Part shown: in pieces, positions 15,175 through 22,589 of the stretch
How the letters are laid out: every line of letters begins with the position of its first letter
Position numbering within the stretch: the stretch's first letter is position 1
NCBI GenBank assembly: GCA_937967805.1
Contig: CALBTC010000099.1
Location: 1-28,390, forward strand
Source of the DNA: an uncultured Anaerolineaceae bacterium
Lineage (GTDB): Bacteria; Chloroflexota; Anaerolineae; Promineifilales; Promineifilaceae
Direction: 5' to 3'
Length of the DNA: 28,390 bases
Program-made: the position numbers and the translations under genes
Notes under the pieces: model-generated
Told to the model about the DNA's origin: nothing
The model's input: the letters and a program-made list of their open reading frames with translations, nothing else
Database searches by the model: none

Positions 15175-17808
15175 TTAATTGCAGTTGAAATCGGCGACAA
15201 ACAGCTCTTTCTCAATCACCTGTCCATCGCCCGAGACCACTTTGCCGGTACCAATGACGGCCGCGCCATCCGGGCTGCTTACTTCAAAACCAAAGCCCTG
15301 GCCGGTAGGGCCGCCCACTTTTTGGTTGTTCCAGTAGTAGGTGTAACGGCCGTTCCCCCCTTCAGCCTGCATATAAACCGTGCGGTATTTCATGTTTGTC
15401 TCGCAGCGTGTGCCGGGTAGTGGATACAGCGTCAAGGTCAGCGGCGGACAGGCGCTGCTGGCGCAGCTGTTGCTGGGGGCATTGGTGGTGGGGTTGGCAA
15501 CGGCCGTTCCCGTGACGATGGCCAATGCTTCAAAATCGCCTGCCCAATCCAGGCGTGGTCCATAAACAAACCCGGCCTGACCTGCCTCATTTTGCACATA
15601 AAGCCATTCGCCAACTTCAGAGCGGCCCAGCACGGCCACTTGTTCGCCAACAGAGATGAAAGTGATTTCCTGGGCATCACTGTCTGGGCTGATATAGAGG
15701 CTGGAAGAGAGCAAGGCGGATGCTGTGGGGTGGCCGGCTTCTACCGTTTCCGTAACGACTGTTGCTGTTGCTGTTGGTGAGCTGGTCGGTGTGGGGCTGG
15801 CGGTTGCCGTTGGTGATGGAGTTGGTGGTTTGGTAGGTGTTTGTGTGCTGCTGGTTTGGCTGGAAACGGCCGTTCCCGTCAAATCATCATCCAAATTTGC
15901 TGTGGCAAAAACTGTTTTGGTGCCGTTTACAACGGTCAGCGGCGGGGTGCTGGCATCGTCAGCTAAATTTTCTGCGCCCACGCGCCACGGCTGCCCTGCC
16001 AGCAGCACGATGATGACGGTGGCTAACATAGCCAGCCCAGCCAGCCACAAGGCCGGCCGTTTTACCAAATGAGAGATTGGCGGGAGGAACGGCCGTTCGT
16101 CTTGTTCTTCCTTTTGTTGTTCAATGATCCTGGCTTTGGCAATGGAAGACGCTTTTTCCTGGTCAATAACCTGAACAATCTCATAGTTGGGGTTGCAGGC
16201 AATGACCAAGTCAGAAGCATCCTGGTAGGCATAAGGCACCCATTTGCGGGGAACCTGTGATGGCTTGTCGGAAAACGTGTCCGTTAGCTGCTGTTTCACA
16301 TAGGCAAACACGTCATCGATGGTGATTTTGCCGTCGTGGTCCGCATCGGCTGCGCCGCTGAGTAAACCTTGTACAAAATGCTCCGTGAACAAGGACGGTT
16401 CTGCCTGGCCCTGTACATTGCCCTTTGCCCAATTGTACTGGGTACTGTCGTTTGCTGTTAGAACAACGCGCTTAAAGCCATTATGGGCAAAGGCGTCTGA
16501 GGTGTTTACGTCTCGCCCAACGGTGCCGGCAGATTCCGCCGGCACCGTGTCGCTGTAATAGCAATCCATCACCAGAATTTGTTGCTCAGAAAGACTGTTG
16601 TCCATCTCGTCGGCAATGAATCGGGCGGGAATGGCTGTGCCGCGCAGCAGTTCGTGTTCCGTATCTTTCGCAGCCAGGTAGAGCTGCCCTCTGGTTCCAA
16701 GTGCGGCATGGCCCATAAAATAAAGCAGCAGTAAGTCATCTTTGTTGCGATCGGTAAAGAATTGGGAAATAGCCCGGCGCACGCCGTCGGCCGACTCGTT
16801 GATCAGCGTGTTGACTTCGCGGAATCCACCCACAGCGGGATTCTGCAAGACGTAGGCCAACGTATGAATATTTGCTGTTGGTTTGATTAACTGGGCCAGG
16901 GTGGGATCATCATATTCGTAGTTGGCGATAATGAGCGCATACCGGTGCCCCGGCGCTTTTTCTGTCAGGGTCAGTTTGTGGGTATCGCCTACAATTTTGG
17001 CGACTTCTTGCAGGGCGTTGGCAAACTCTACGGCCGTCCGATATCGGTGCTCTTTTTGTTTGGCCATTGCCCGCACAATCACTTCCTGGCAGGCTGGAGG
17101 CACAGTTGGCTCCATCTCTTGCAGGTTGGGCACCGGTTCAAACATGTGCTTTACCGCAACGGCAATGGGGGTATTGGTCTGGTACGGATGCTTGCCGGTG
17201 AGCATTTCAAACAGGATGACGCCGAGGGTGTAGATGTCGGAACGGCCGTCCAGCTCACCTTCACCTTGAATTTGTTCCGGGCTCATGTAGGCCGGCGTGC
17301 CCACAGCACCGCCGGTGTCGGTGAGCTTGGTGTGGGCGTATTTCAGCTTCGCCGTACCAAAATCCGAAATATATGGCTCGTTGCGTTGATCAAATAAAAT
17401 GTTGCTGGGCTTTAAATCGCGATGGATAACGCCATGTATATGAACTTCATCGAGCGCCGGGGCCAGTTTGGTGATGATGCGGGCTGCTTCGGTAATGGAA
17501 ATCGCTCCTTGCTTCAGCCGTTCCCCCAGAGAACCGCCTGTCATAAAGCGCATGACCAAAAATGGCTGCCCATCTTCCTCGCCAAAATCATAAACCGGCA
17601 CAATGGCAGGATGATCGAGTGACGCAACCACTTTTGCTTCTCGCTCAAACCGACGACGGAAGGTGGGTTGGTGAAGTAGCTCGAGTGGCAGCAGTTTGAT
17701 GGCAACATCTCGCTCAAAACGTGGATCATGCGCCAGGTAAACTGTTGACATCCCGCCACGACCGAGTTCTGCTTTGATTCGGTAACGACCGATCGTTTTA
17801 GGTATCAT
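15175..17808 (-). CDS. Ser/Thr protein kinase fused to a caspase-like domain, EF-hand-like loop, membrane span and SH3-like domain
   Basis: The 877-residue protein has these parts. Kinase, residues 8-270: glycine loop GRGGMSTVY 16-24, Lys38, HRDLKPSN 129-136, DFG 149-151, SPE 176-178. Peptidase C14 (caspase-like), about 287-480: catalytic His367 in YFMGHA and Cys416 in VMDCYYS. Then a calcium-type loop DADHDGKITIDD (488-499), a basic/glutamate-rich stretch, a single membrane span (about 586-605), a Thr/Pro-rich stalk (650-690), an SH3b-like domain (about 700-755, ending GQAGFVYGPRLDW) and a C-terminal beta region with four cysteines. The kinase and caspase parts should be cytoplasmic and the SH3b part outside, like a receptor that senses the envelope. 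TATAAT lies eight bases before the ATG, suggesting leaderless translation. Substrates are unknown. Domain calls are firm; role is inference. Confidence 0.87.
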   Translation of the reverse strand: MIPKTIGRYRIKAELGRGGMSTVYLAHDPRFERDVAIKLLPLELLHQPTFRRRFEREAKVVASLDHPAIVPVYDFGEEDGQPFLVMRFMTGGSLGERLKQGAISITEAARIITKLAPALDEVHIHGVIHRDLKPSNILFDQRNEPYISDFGTAKLKYAHTKLTDTGGAVGTPAYMSPEQIQGEGELDGRSDIYTLGVILFEMLTGKHPYQTNTPIAVAVKHMFEPVPNLQEMEPTVPPACQEVIVRAMAKQKEHRYRTAVEFANALQEVAKIVGDTHKLTLTEKAPGHRYALIIANYEYDDPTLAQLIKPTANIHTLAYVLQNPAVGGFREVNTLINESADGVRRAISQFFTDRNKDDLLLLYFMGHAALGTRGQLYLAAKDTEHELLRGTAIPARFIADEMDNSLSEQQILVMDCYYSDTVPAESAGTVGRDVNTSDAFAHNGFKRVVLTANDSTQYNWAKGNVQGQAEPSLFTEHFVQGLLSGAADADHDGKITIDDVFAYVKQQLTDTFSDKPSQVPRKWVPYAYQDASDLVIACNPNYEIVQVIDQEKASSIAKARIIEQQKEEQDERPFLPPISHLVKRPALWLAGLAMLATVIIVLLAGQPWRVGAENLADDASTPPLTVVNGTKTVFATANLDDDLTGTAVSSQTSSTQTPTKPPTPSPTATASPTPTSSPTATATVVTETVEAGHPTASALLSSSLYISPDSDAQEITFISVGEQVAVLGRSEVGEWLYVQNEAGQAGFVYGPRLDWAGDFEALAIVTGTAVANPTTNAPSNSCASSACPPLTLTLYPLPGTRCETNMKYRTVYMQAEGGNGRYTYYWNNQKVGGPTGQGFGFEVSSPDGAAVIGTGKVVSGDGQVIEKELFVADFNCN

Positions 17809-17816
17809 TAAGCAGA

Positions 17817-17822
17817 ATTATA
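17817..17822 (-). promoter_or_regulatory. Candidate -10 box of the kinase-caspase gene
   Basis: TATAAT on the - strand lies eight bases before the ATG at 17808. A weak -35 candidate TTTGCC lies 15 bases further upstream (17843-17838). No Shine-Dalgarno sequence lies between the box and the ATG, in keeping with a leaderless message. Confidence 0.5.
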
Positions 17823-18015
17823 TTAGCTGCCGGAACTGGCAAACGGCAATATTCGCGTCTTCTTCACGCCCTCACTTAGTACATAATTCCTAATGTTTGC
17901 GGACTGCCGCTGGTCGGGTCAGATTTCTTGTGAGAAATGTGTGATAGGAGCGTTTTCTTTGACTTCTGAGGCTAGTTTAAGTATGGTTATGTTACCTTAA
18001 GGTCATTATTGCATC

Positions 18016-18044
18016 TTCAAAAATCTGTTTGTCTCTGCTATAAT
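18016..18044 (+). promoter_or_regulatory. Candidate promoter upstream of the LysM lipoprotein
   Basis: TTCAAA (18016-18021) and a perfect TATAAT (18039-18044) are spaced by 17 bases. Transcription would start near 18051, leaving a leader of about 150 bases before the ATG at 18199. The rest of the 17809-18198 interval is A/T-rich and shows no supported gene on either strand. Confidence 0.55.
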
Positions 18045-18123
18045 GGCTCATATTATGTTTAACTAATCATGGATATGCTTTGAGTTTATGCAGATAATTC
18101 AATTTGTAAACCATGTAGTTGTA

Positions 18124-18146
18124 CCCCAGATGAGTGGGGCGTTTTT
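18124..18146 (+). terminator. Short hairpin with T run in the LysM-gene leader
   Basis: CCCCA (18124-18128) and TGGGG (18135-18139) form a 5-bp stem around GATGAG, followed by CGTTTTT. It lies between the candidate promoter and the LysM gene, so it may terminate a short RNA or attenuate the gene. The stem is short and the call is modest. Confidence 0.45.
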
Positions 18147-18198
18147 CTTACGAGGGTTTTCTGGGATGTGGCTCTCGTCAGGCAAATGAGGAGATATT

Positions 18199-18558
18199 AT
18201 GCGCAAATATTTTATTTTCATTTTGCTTCTTTCACTGATCACCGTGGCATGTAGTCAGTTGCAGAATAACCAGGCTACGGAAACCGCACAAGAAACGGGT
18301 GAGCAAGAAGAAGCGCCTCGCGTAGAAGTGACGGCTACACCAACCTTGCCACCGACCTACACGCCGGAACCAATGGGGCGAGGTGGTCACATCTCGCCGG
18401 TTAGCACGCGGACCATTCACATTGTGCAGGCGGGTGAAACCATGGGTCAGATTGCTGCCAAGTATGGTATTGACACAAAATTCCTGGCCGACTCAAACCG
18501 TATTTATAATTACCATCTTATCTATGTGGGACAAGTTCTTTATATTCCAGATTGTTAA
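18199..18558 (+). CDS. LysM-domain lipoprotein
   Basis: The 119-residue protein has an N-terminal signal (RKYFIFILLLSLITVACS) with a lipoprotein-type cysteine at 18, a polar Thr/Pro/Glu-rich spacer (20-60) and one LysM domain at about 72-117 (TIHIVQAGETMGQIAAKYGI ... YVGQVLYIPDC). LysM binds N-acetylglucosamine-containing glycans such as peptidoglycan, so the protein is probably anchored outside the cytoplasmic membrane and holds the wall. The residue at -3 from the cysteine is Thr, slightly off the usual lipobox. AGGAG precedes the ATG at a normal distance. A bidirectional terminator follows. Its divergent neighbour is the kinase-caspase receptor, which also carries a wall-type (SH3b) module; a functional link is only a guess. 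Confidence 0.8.
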   Translation: MRKYFIFILLLSLITVACSQLQNNQATETAQETGEQEEAPRVEVTATPTLPPTYTPEPMGRGGHISPVSTRTIHIVQAGETMGQIAAKYGIDTKFLADSNRIYNYHLIYVGQVLYIPDC

Positions 18559-18589
18559 TAAATTTCCCCAATAATCTTAAGGCAAAAGA

Positions 18590-18624
18590 AAAAGCCCTGG
18601 CAAAATCTGTCAGGGCTTTTTTAT
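18590..18624. terminator. Bidirectional terminator between LysM gene and clpC
   Basis: AAAAGCCCTG (18590-18599) and CAGGGCTTTT (18611-18620) form a perfect 10-bp stem with an 11-base loop. T-rich flanks occur on the + strand side and the matching A run gives U's on the - strand. It serves the converging LysM gene and clpC. Confidence 0.85.
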
Positions 18625-18649
18625 CGACTATATTAATCGTGCTGAAATT

Positions 18650-21142
18650 TTATGAGGCAGTTGGCAGGGCTGTTTCTTTTTCGTGTTTCAGCACAATTTC
18701 GTCATCTTCCACATCAATGGCCACAGTATCATCTGCCGTGAAGCGGCCGGCTAAAACAGCGTCCGATAGCCGGTCTTCTACTTCTGTTTGGATGAGACGA
18801 CGCAACGGCCGTGCGCCAAACTCAGCATCGTAACCATGCTCACCCAGCCAATCTCTGGCGGCGTCGGTAGCTGTTATGGCGAGATCGTGCTCTGCCAGGC
18901 GCTCATTGACCTCGGTGAGAATGATGTCCACAATTTGGCGAATGTTTTCTTTGGTCAACTGGCGGAAGTAGATAGTAATGTCTATACGGTTGGTGAAGTC
19001 GGGGCGGAACTGCCGTTTCAGTTCATCCAGCAGCGTCTTGCGCATTTCTTTGTGCTGCTCTTGCTCAAGCGCGGCGTCATCTCGTTGGAAGGCAAAGCCC
19101 AGGTTGGGGCCGCGTCGAATCGTATCTGCGCCCACGTTGGAGGTCATGATGATGATGGTGTTGCGGAAATTAATCTTTTGGCCTTTGGCGTCAGACAAGT
19201 GACCTTCTTCCATGATTTGCAGCAAAATGTTGAAGGTTTCGGGATGGGCCTTTTCGATCTCATCAAAGACGACGATGGAGTACGGCCGTCTCCGTACAGC
19301 TTCCGTTAACTGCCCAGCATCTTCATAACCCACATAGCCGGGCGGTGAACCGACCAGTCGGGCCACGTTGTGCCGCTCCATGAATTCAGACATGTCTAGC
19401 TGAACCAACGCTTCTTCACTGCCAAACAGGAACTTGGCCAGCGCCTTGGTTAGCTCTGTTTTGCCAACGCCGGTGGGACCTAAGAAAATGAAGGAGCCAA
19501 TTGGCCGGTGCGGATCCTTAAGACCAGCGCGAGCCCGACGAACGGCTTTAGCAATCGCTTCAATCGCTTCGCCCTGACCCACGATGTTTTTGCGTAAATC
19601 CTCTTCCATGTCTAACAGGCGAGCCGATTCTTCCTGGGTAAATTGATAAATGGGAATACCCGTCCACATGGATAAAACTTCGGCAATGTCTTCGGCCGTT
19701 ACGCTGACGGATTTTTCTTGTTCAGCACTACCGGCACGCAGTTGGTCTAGCTGGCGCTGAATTTCTTCTTCGCGTTCGTTGAGGTGCATCACGTCTTCAG
19801 CCCGCCCTTCATCCTCAGCCATAACCCGTTCGGTGCGGATGTCGCGCAAATTATCGTAAGCTTCGCGAATGTCTGCCGGCTGCGGCACGCGGTACATGCG
19901 CACGCGTGAGGCACTTTCGTCAATCAGATCGATGGCCTTGTCGGGCAAGAATCGGTCGGTGACATAACGGGTGGAAAGGTGAACGGCCGCATCAATCGCC
20001 TCTTCCGTAATAAACAGATTGTGGTGCTTTTCGTAAGCACCCTTGATGCCGTGCAAGATTTCAACGCTCTCTTCAGGGGTGGGCTCATCGACGTGAATCG
20101 GCTGGAAGCGGCGCTCTAAAGCGGCGTCACTTTCGATATATTTACGGTACTCTTCAAGCGTGGTGGCCCCAATTGTTTGCAATTCACCACGGGCCAATGC
20201 CGGCTTTAAAATGTTTGCTGCGTCTACAGAGCTGCCGGCAGAGCCAGCGCCAACCAGCATATGAACCTCATCAATGAAGAGAATGGCATCGCTGGATTTC
20301 AGCTCTTCAATGACGCGCTTGAGGCGTTCTTCGAACTGGCCGCGGTACATGGTACCAGCTACCAGGCTGCCCACGTCCAATTGGAGAACGCGCTTGTTGT
20401 GAAGGATGTCGGGTACACGGCCGTCTATGATACGTTGCGCCAATCCTTCGATGATAGCGGTTTTGCCCACACCCGGTTGGCCGATGAGCGCTGGATTGTT
20501 TTTGGTACGGCGGGCTAGTATTTGGATAACACGCTCGATTTCAGTACTGCGTCCTATGACAGGGTCGAGCTTATTTTCCTCAGCCAAAGCAGTAAGATCG
20601 GTGGCTAATTGATCGACCATTGGCGTTTTGCTCTTTTCCTTTTTGGCAGAACGGCGGGGGGTGCTGCTGCTGCTTTCGCTGGTAGCCACCGGGCTCTCAC
20701 GCAGCATTCGGCGCGTTTGCCGCCGAATTTGCTCCGCGCTGATGCCAAATTTGCGCAGGACATCAATTGCAAGCCCTTCGTTTTGACGAGCCAAACCCAG
20801 CAGCAAATGTTCTGTGCTGATGTAATGCTGGCCCATCCGGCGGGCTTCTTCAACCGCTAACTCCAGCACGCGCTTGGTGCTGGGCGAAAGCTCAATTTTT
20901 GTAAATGGGGTTCTGGTTCCCGGTCCCCCGGACAATCGTTCCACCATAGCCTGGACACGTACTGCGTCTAGGCCAAGCTCCCGTAACACACGTCCCGCAA
21001 CGCCGCCTTCTTCGCGGAGCAGCCCAATGAGGACGTGCTCACTGCCAATATAATTATGATTTAACCGTTCAGCCTCTTCTTGGGCTAAACTTAGAACGCG
21101 TCTGGCGCGCTGCGTAAAACGTTCCCAATTTTTAGAGTTCAC
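18650..21142 (-). CDS. clpC: ATP-dependent Clp protease ATP-binding subunit ClpC
   Basis: This Hsp100 unfoldase feeds proteins to ClpP. The 830 residues comprise two Clp-N repeats (about 5-145), a Ser/Lys-rich linker, AAA-1 with Walker [10 protein letters not shown] (221-229) and Walker B ILFIDEVH (Asp291-Glu292), a UVR-like middle segment (about 425-470, [20 protein letters not shown]), and AAA-2 with GPTGVGKTE (555-563) and [10 protein letters not shown]. The loop NLGFAF contains the LGF tripeptide used to dock ClpP, so it is a protease partner and not ClpB. The start is GTG at 21142 with GAGGTGA upstream. No mcsA, mcsB or ctsR lies beside it. It follows the S1-type gene on the same strand after 87 bases. 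Confidence 0.93.
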   Translation of the reverse strand: MNSKNWERFTQRARRVLSLAQEEAERLNHNYIGSEHVLIGLLREEGGVAGRVLRELGLDAVRVQAMVERLSGGPGTRTPFTKIELSPSTKRVLELAVEEARRMGQHYISTEHLLLGLARQNEGLAIDVLRKFGISAEQIRRQTRRMLRESPVATSESSSSTPRRSAKKEKSKTPMVDQLATDLTALAEENKLDPVIGRSTEIERVIQILARRTKNNPALIGQPGVGKTAIIEGLAQRIIDGRVPDILHNKRVLQLDVGSLVAGTMYRGQFEERLKRVIEELKSSDAILFIDEVHMLVGAGSAGSSVDAANILKPALARGELQTIGATTLEEYRKYIESDAALERRFQPIHVDEPTPEESVEILHGIKGAYEKHHNLFITEEAIDAAVHLSTRYVTDRFLPDKAIDLIDESASRVRMYRVPQPADIREAYDNLRDIRTERVMAEDEGRAEDVMHLNEREEEIQRQLDQLRAGSAEQEKSVSVTAEDIAEVLSMWTGIPIYQFTQEESARLLDMEEDLRKNIVGQGEAIEAIAKAVRRARAGLKDPHRPIGSFIFLGPTGVGKTELTKALAKFLFGSEEALVQLDMSEFMERHNVARLVGSPPGYVGYEDAGQLTEAVRRRPYSIVVFDEIEKAHPETFNILLQIMEEGHLSDAKGQKINFRNTIIIMTSNVGADTIRRGPNLGFAFQRDDAALEQEQHKEMRKTLLDELKRQFRPDFTNRIDITIYFRQLTKENIRQIVDIILTEVNERLAEHDLAITATDAARDWLGEHGYDAEFGARPLRRLIQTEVEDRLSDAVLAGRFTADDTVAIDVEDDEIVLKHEKETALPTAS

Positions 21143-21229
21143 CCGTGCTCACCTCGGTTCTCACCATTCGTGTCCCCAGACCAGGTGAACAACTTTCCAA
21201 CATCAGTGGCTGGCTCCCCACCTTTCTGA

Positions 21230-22381
21230 CTAATCTTGGATAGTTGTTAATTTTTCCAGGTCTGCCTCAACGAATTTGTCAGAAACAACTTGTTTAATAC
21301 TCAAACCCAACTGTCGTTGGTCTTTGTCCACACGAATAATGCGGACGGTTACTGTTTGTGACGGTTGTACTACATCTTTTGGATGAGTCACATGATTCTC
21401 AGACAATTCTGATATATGGATCAATCCTTCCAGAGCGTACTCATCATCTAGTCGAGCGAATGCACCATATTTTGTTAATTTCGTGATGGTTGCTTCAAGC
21501 AATTGACCTTCTTGATAATATTCATCGATGATCGTCCAGGGATCAGGCTCAAGTCGCTTTAAGCTTAAGGCTAATCGTTCTCGTTCCTGGTCAATATTGA
21601 GAACGAACACTTCAACTTCGTCACCAACTTTTAAAATATCTGCCGGAGAATTGACTCGTTTCCAGCTAAGTTCAGAAAGATGAACCAACCCTTCGACACC
21701 GCCAACATCAATAAAGGCGCCAAAATCGGCCAAATTGATGACGCGCCCTTGCAAAATAGTGCCTTCTTCCAGGCTAGCCAGCAACGCAGCACGTTTTGCC
21801 TGGCGCGCTTCTTTTTCCGCCGCTCGTTCCGATAATATTAACCGGCCTCTCTTACGATCTACCTCAATCACTTTGGTCTGAATAACCGTATTAACGAGCT
21901 TGCCTTTGTGATTGTCATCAACATGACGACGGCGACTAATCTGTGAGTTGGGAACAAAGCCGCGTAACTGACCTAATTTGACCAGGATGCCGCCTTTATT
22001 TTGGCCGATCACTTTCCCTTTATAAACATCTTGGGAAGCCATTAACTCTTCAGCTTTTGTCCAATCAAGCTCTTCAGCTGCTTTTGCATAAGAAACTACA
22101 ACGTTGCCGTGCTGATCTTCTGTATTGACGATATAGACGGTGACTTCATTGCCGACGGCTAGAAGCTCGCGGGTATCGTCGTCCATGCTTTGTAATTCAG
22201 AGCCAGAAATGACTCCTTCAGACTTTGCGCCAATATCGATCAGAATGGCATTGTTCCGATGCTCAATTACCCAGCCTTGACGGGTTTCACCGACTTTGGG
22301 CAGGTTTAGTTCCTCGGCCAGAAGGAAATCCATTGGGTGGCTTTGTTCGCCCCCTCCTAAATTTGCTACATTGTCACTCAA
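21230..22381 (-). CDS. rpsA: Four-domain S1 RNA-binding protein, 30S ribosomal protein S1-like
   Basis: The 383-residue protein consists of four S1 OB-fold repeats, at about 30-100, 116-185, 200-272 and 287-360. The third and fourth have the most canonical form (GRVINLADFGAFIDVGGVEGLVHLSEL, TKYGAFARLDDEYALEGLIHISEL). Such proteins help the ribosome capture mRNA; four repeats match the shorter S1 of Gram-positive and related groups. The start is a TTG at 22381 with GAGGA upstream; an ATG at 22333 would remove 16 residues of low conservation. Base composition is more A/T-rich than its neighbours, and it contains none of the ACGGCCGT palindromes common elsewhere. The gene has a good promoter at 22428-22455. 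Confidence 0.88.
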   Translation of the reverse strand: MSDNVANLGGGEQSHPMDFLLAEELNLPKVGETRQGWVIEHRNNAILIDIGAKSEGVISGSELQSMDDDTRELLAVGNEVTVYIVNTEDQHGNVVVSYAKAAEELDWTKAEELMASQDVYKGKVIGQNKGGILVKLGQLRGFVPNSQISRRRHVDDNHKGKLVNTVIQTKVIEVDRKRGRLILSERAAEKEARQAKRAALLASLEEGTILQGRVINLADFGAFIDVGGVEGLVHLSELSWKRVNSPADILKVGDEVEVFVLNIDQERERLALSLKRLEPDPWTIIDEYYQEGQLLEATITKLTKYGAFARLDDEYALEGLIHISELSENHVTHPKDVVQPSQTVTVRIIRVDKDQRQLGLSIKQVVSDKFVEADLEKLTTIQD

Positions 22382-22427
22382 AACTCTTCGTCCTCACTTT
22401 ATTTAACCAACTTGGGCATTTTCTCCG

Positions 22428-22455
22428 ATTATACTGAGTTTAAAGTTGCTGGCAA
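22428..22455 (-). promoter_or_regulatory. Promoter of the S1-type gene
   Basis: TTGCCA (22455-22450) and TATAAT (22433-22428) are separated by 16 bases on the - strand. The leader is about 45 bases. An ATG at 22419, eight bases after the -10 box, opens a six-codon frame MPKLVK that ends at 22399. Confidence 0.65.
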
Positions 22456-22576
22456 TATAACATTACTCCTGTTAATGATGTTCATATTGTCATTGGGCTT
22501 TTTTAGCTATTGAGAAACGGCCGTTCCCCAACACACAGTTTACCAAAAAATATTATCCGGCTGGCCGGCTTTGCGC

Positions 22577-22582
22577 TATGAT
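22577..22582 (+). promoter_or_regulatory. Candidate -10 box for the glycosyltransferase at 22590
   Basis: TATGAT lies seven bases before the ATG at 22590 and overlaps the earlier in-frame ATG (22578). If it is a -10 box, the transcript starts at 22590 and is leaderless. No clear -35 box is seen. Confidence 0.35.
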
Positions 22583-22589
22583 TGGGAGA

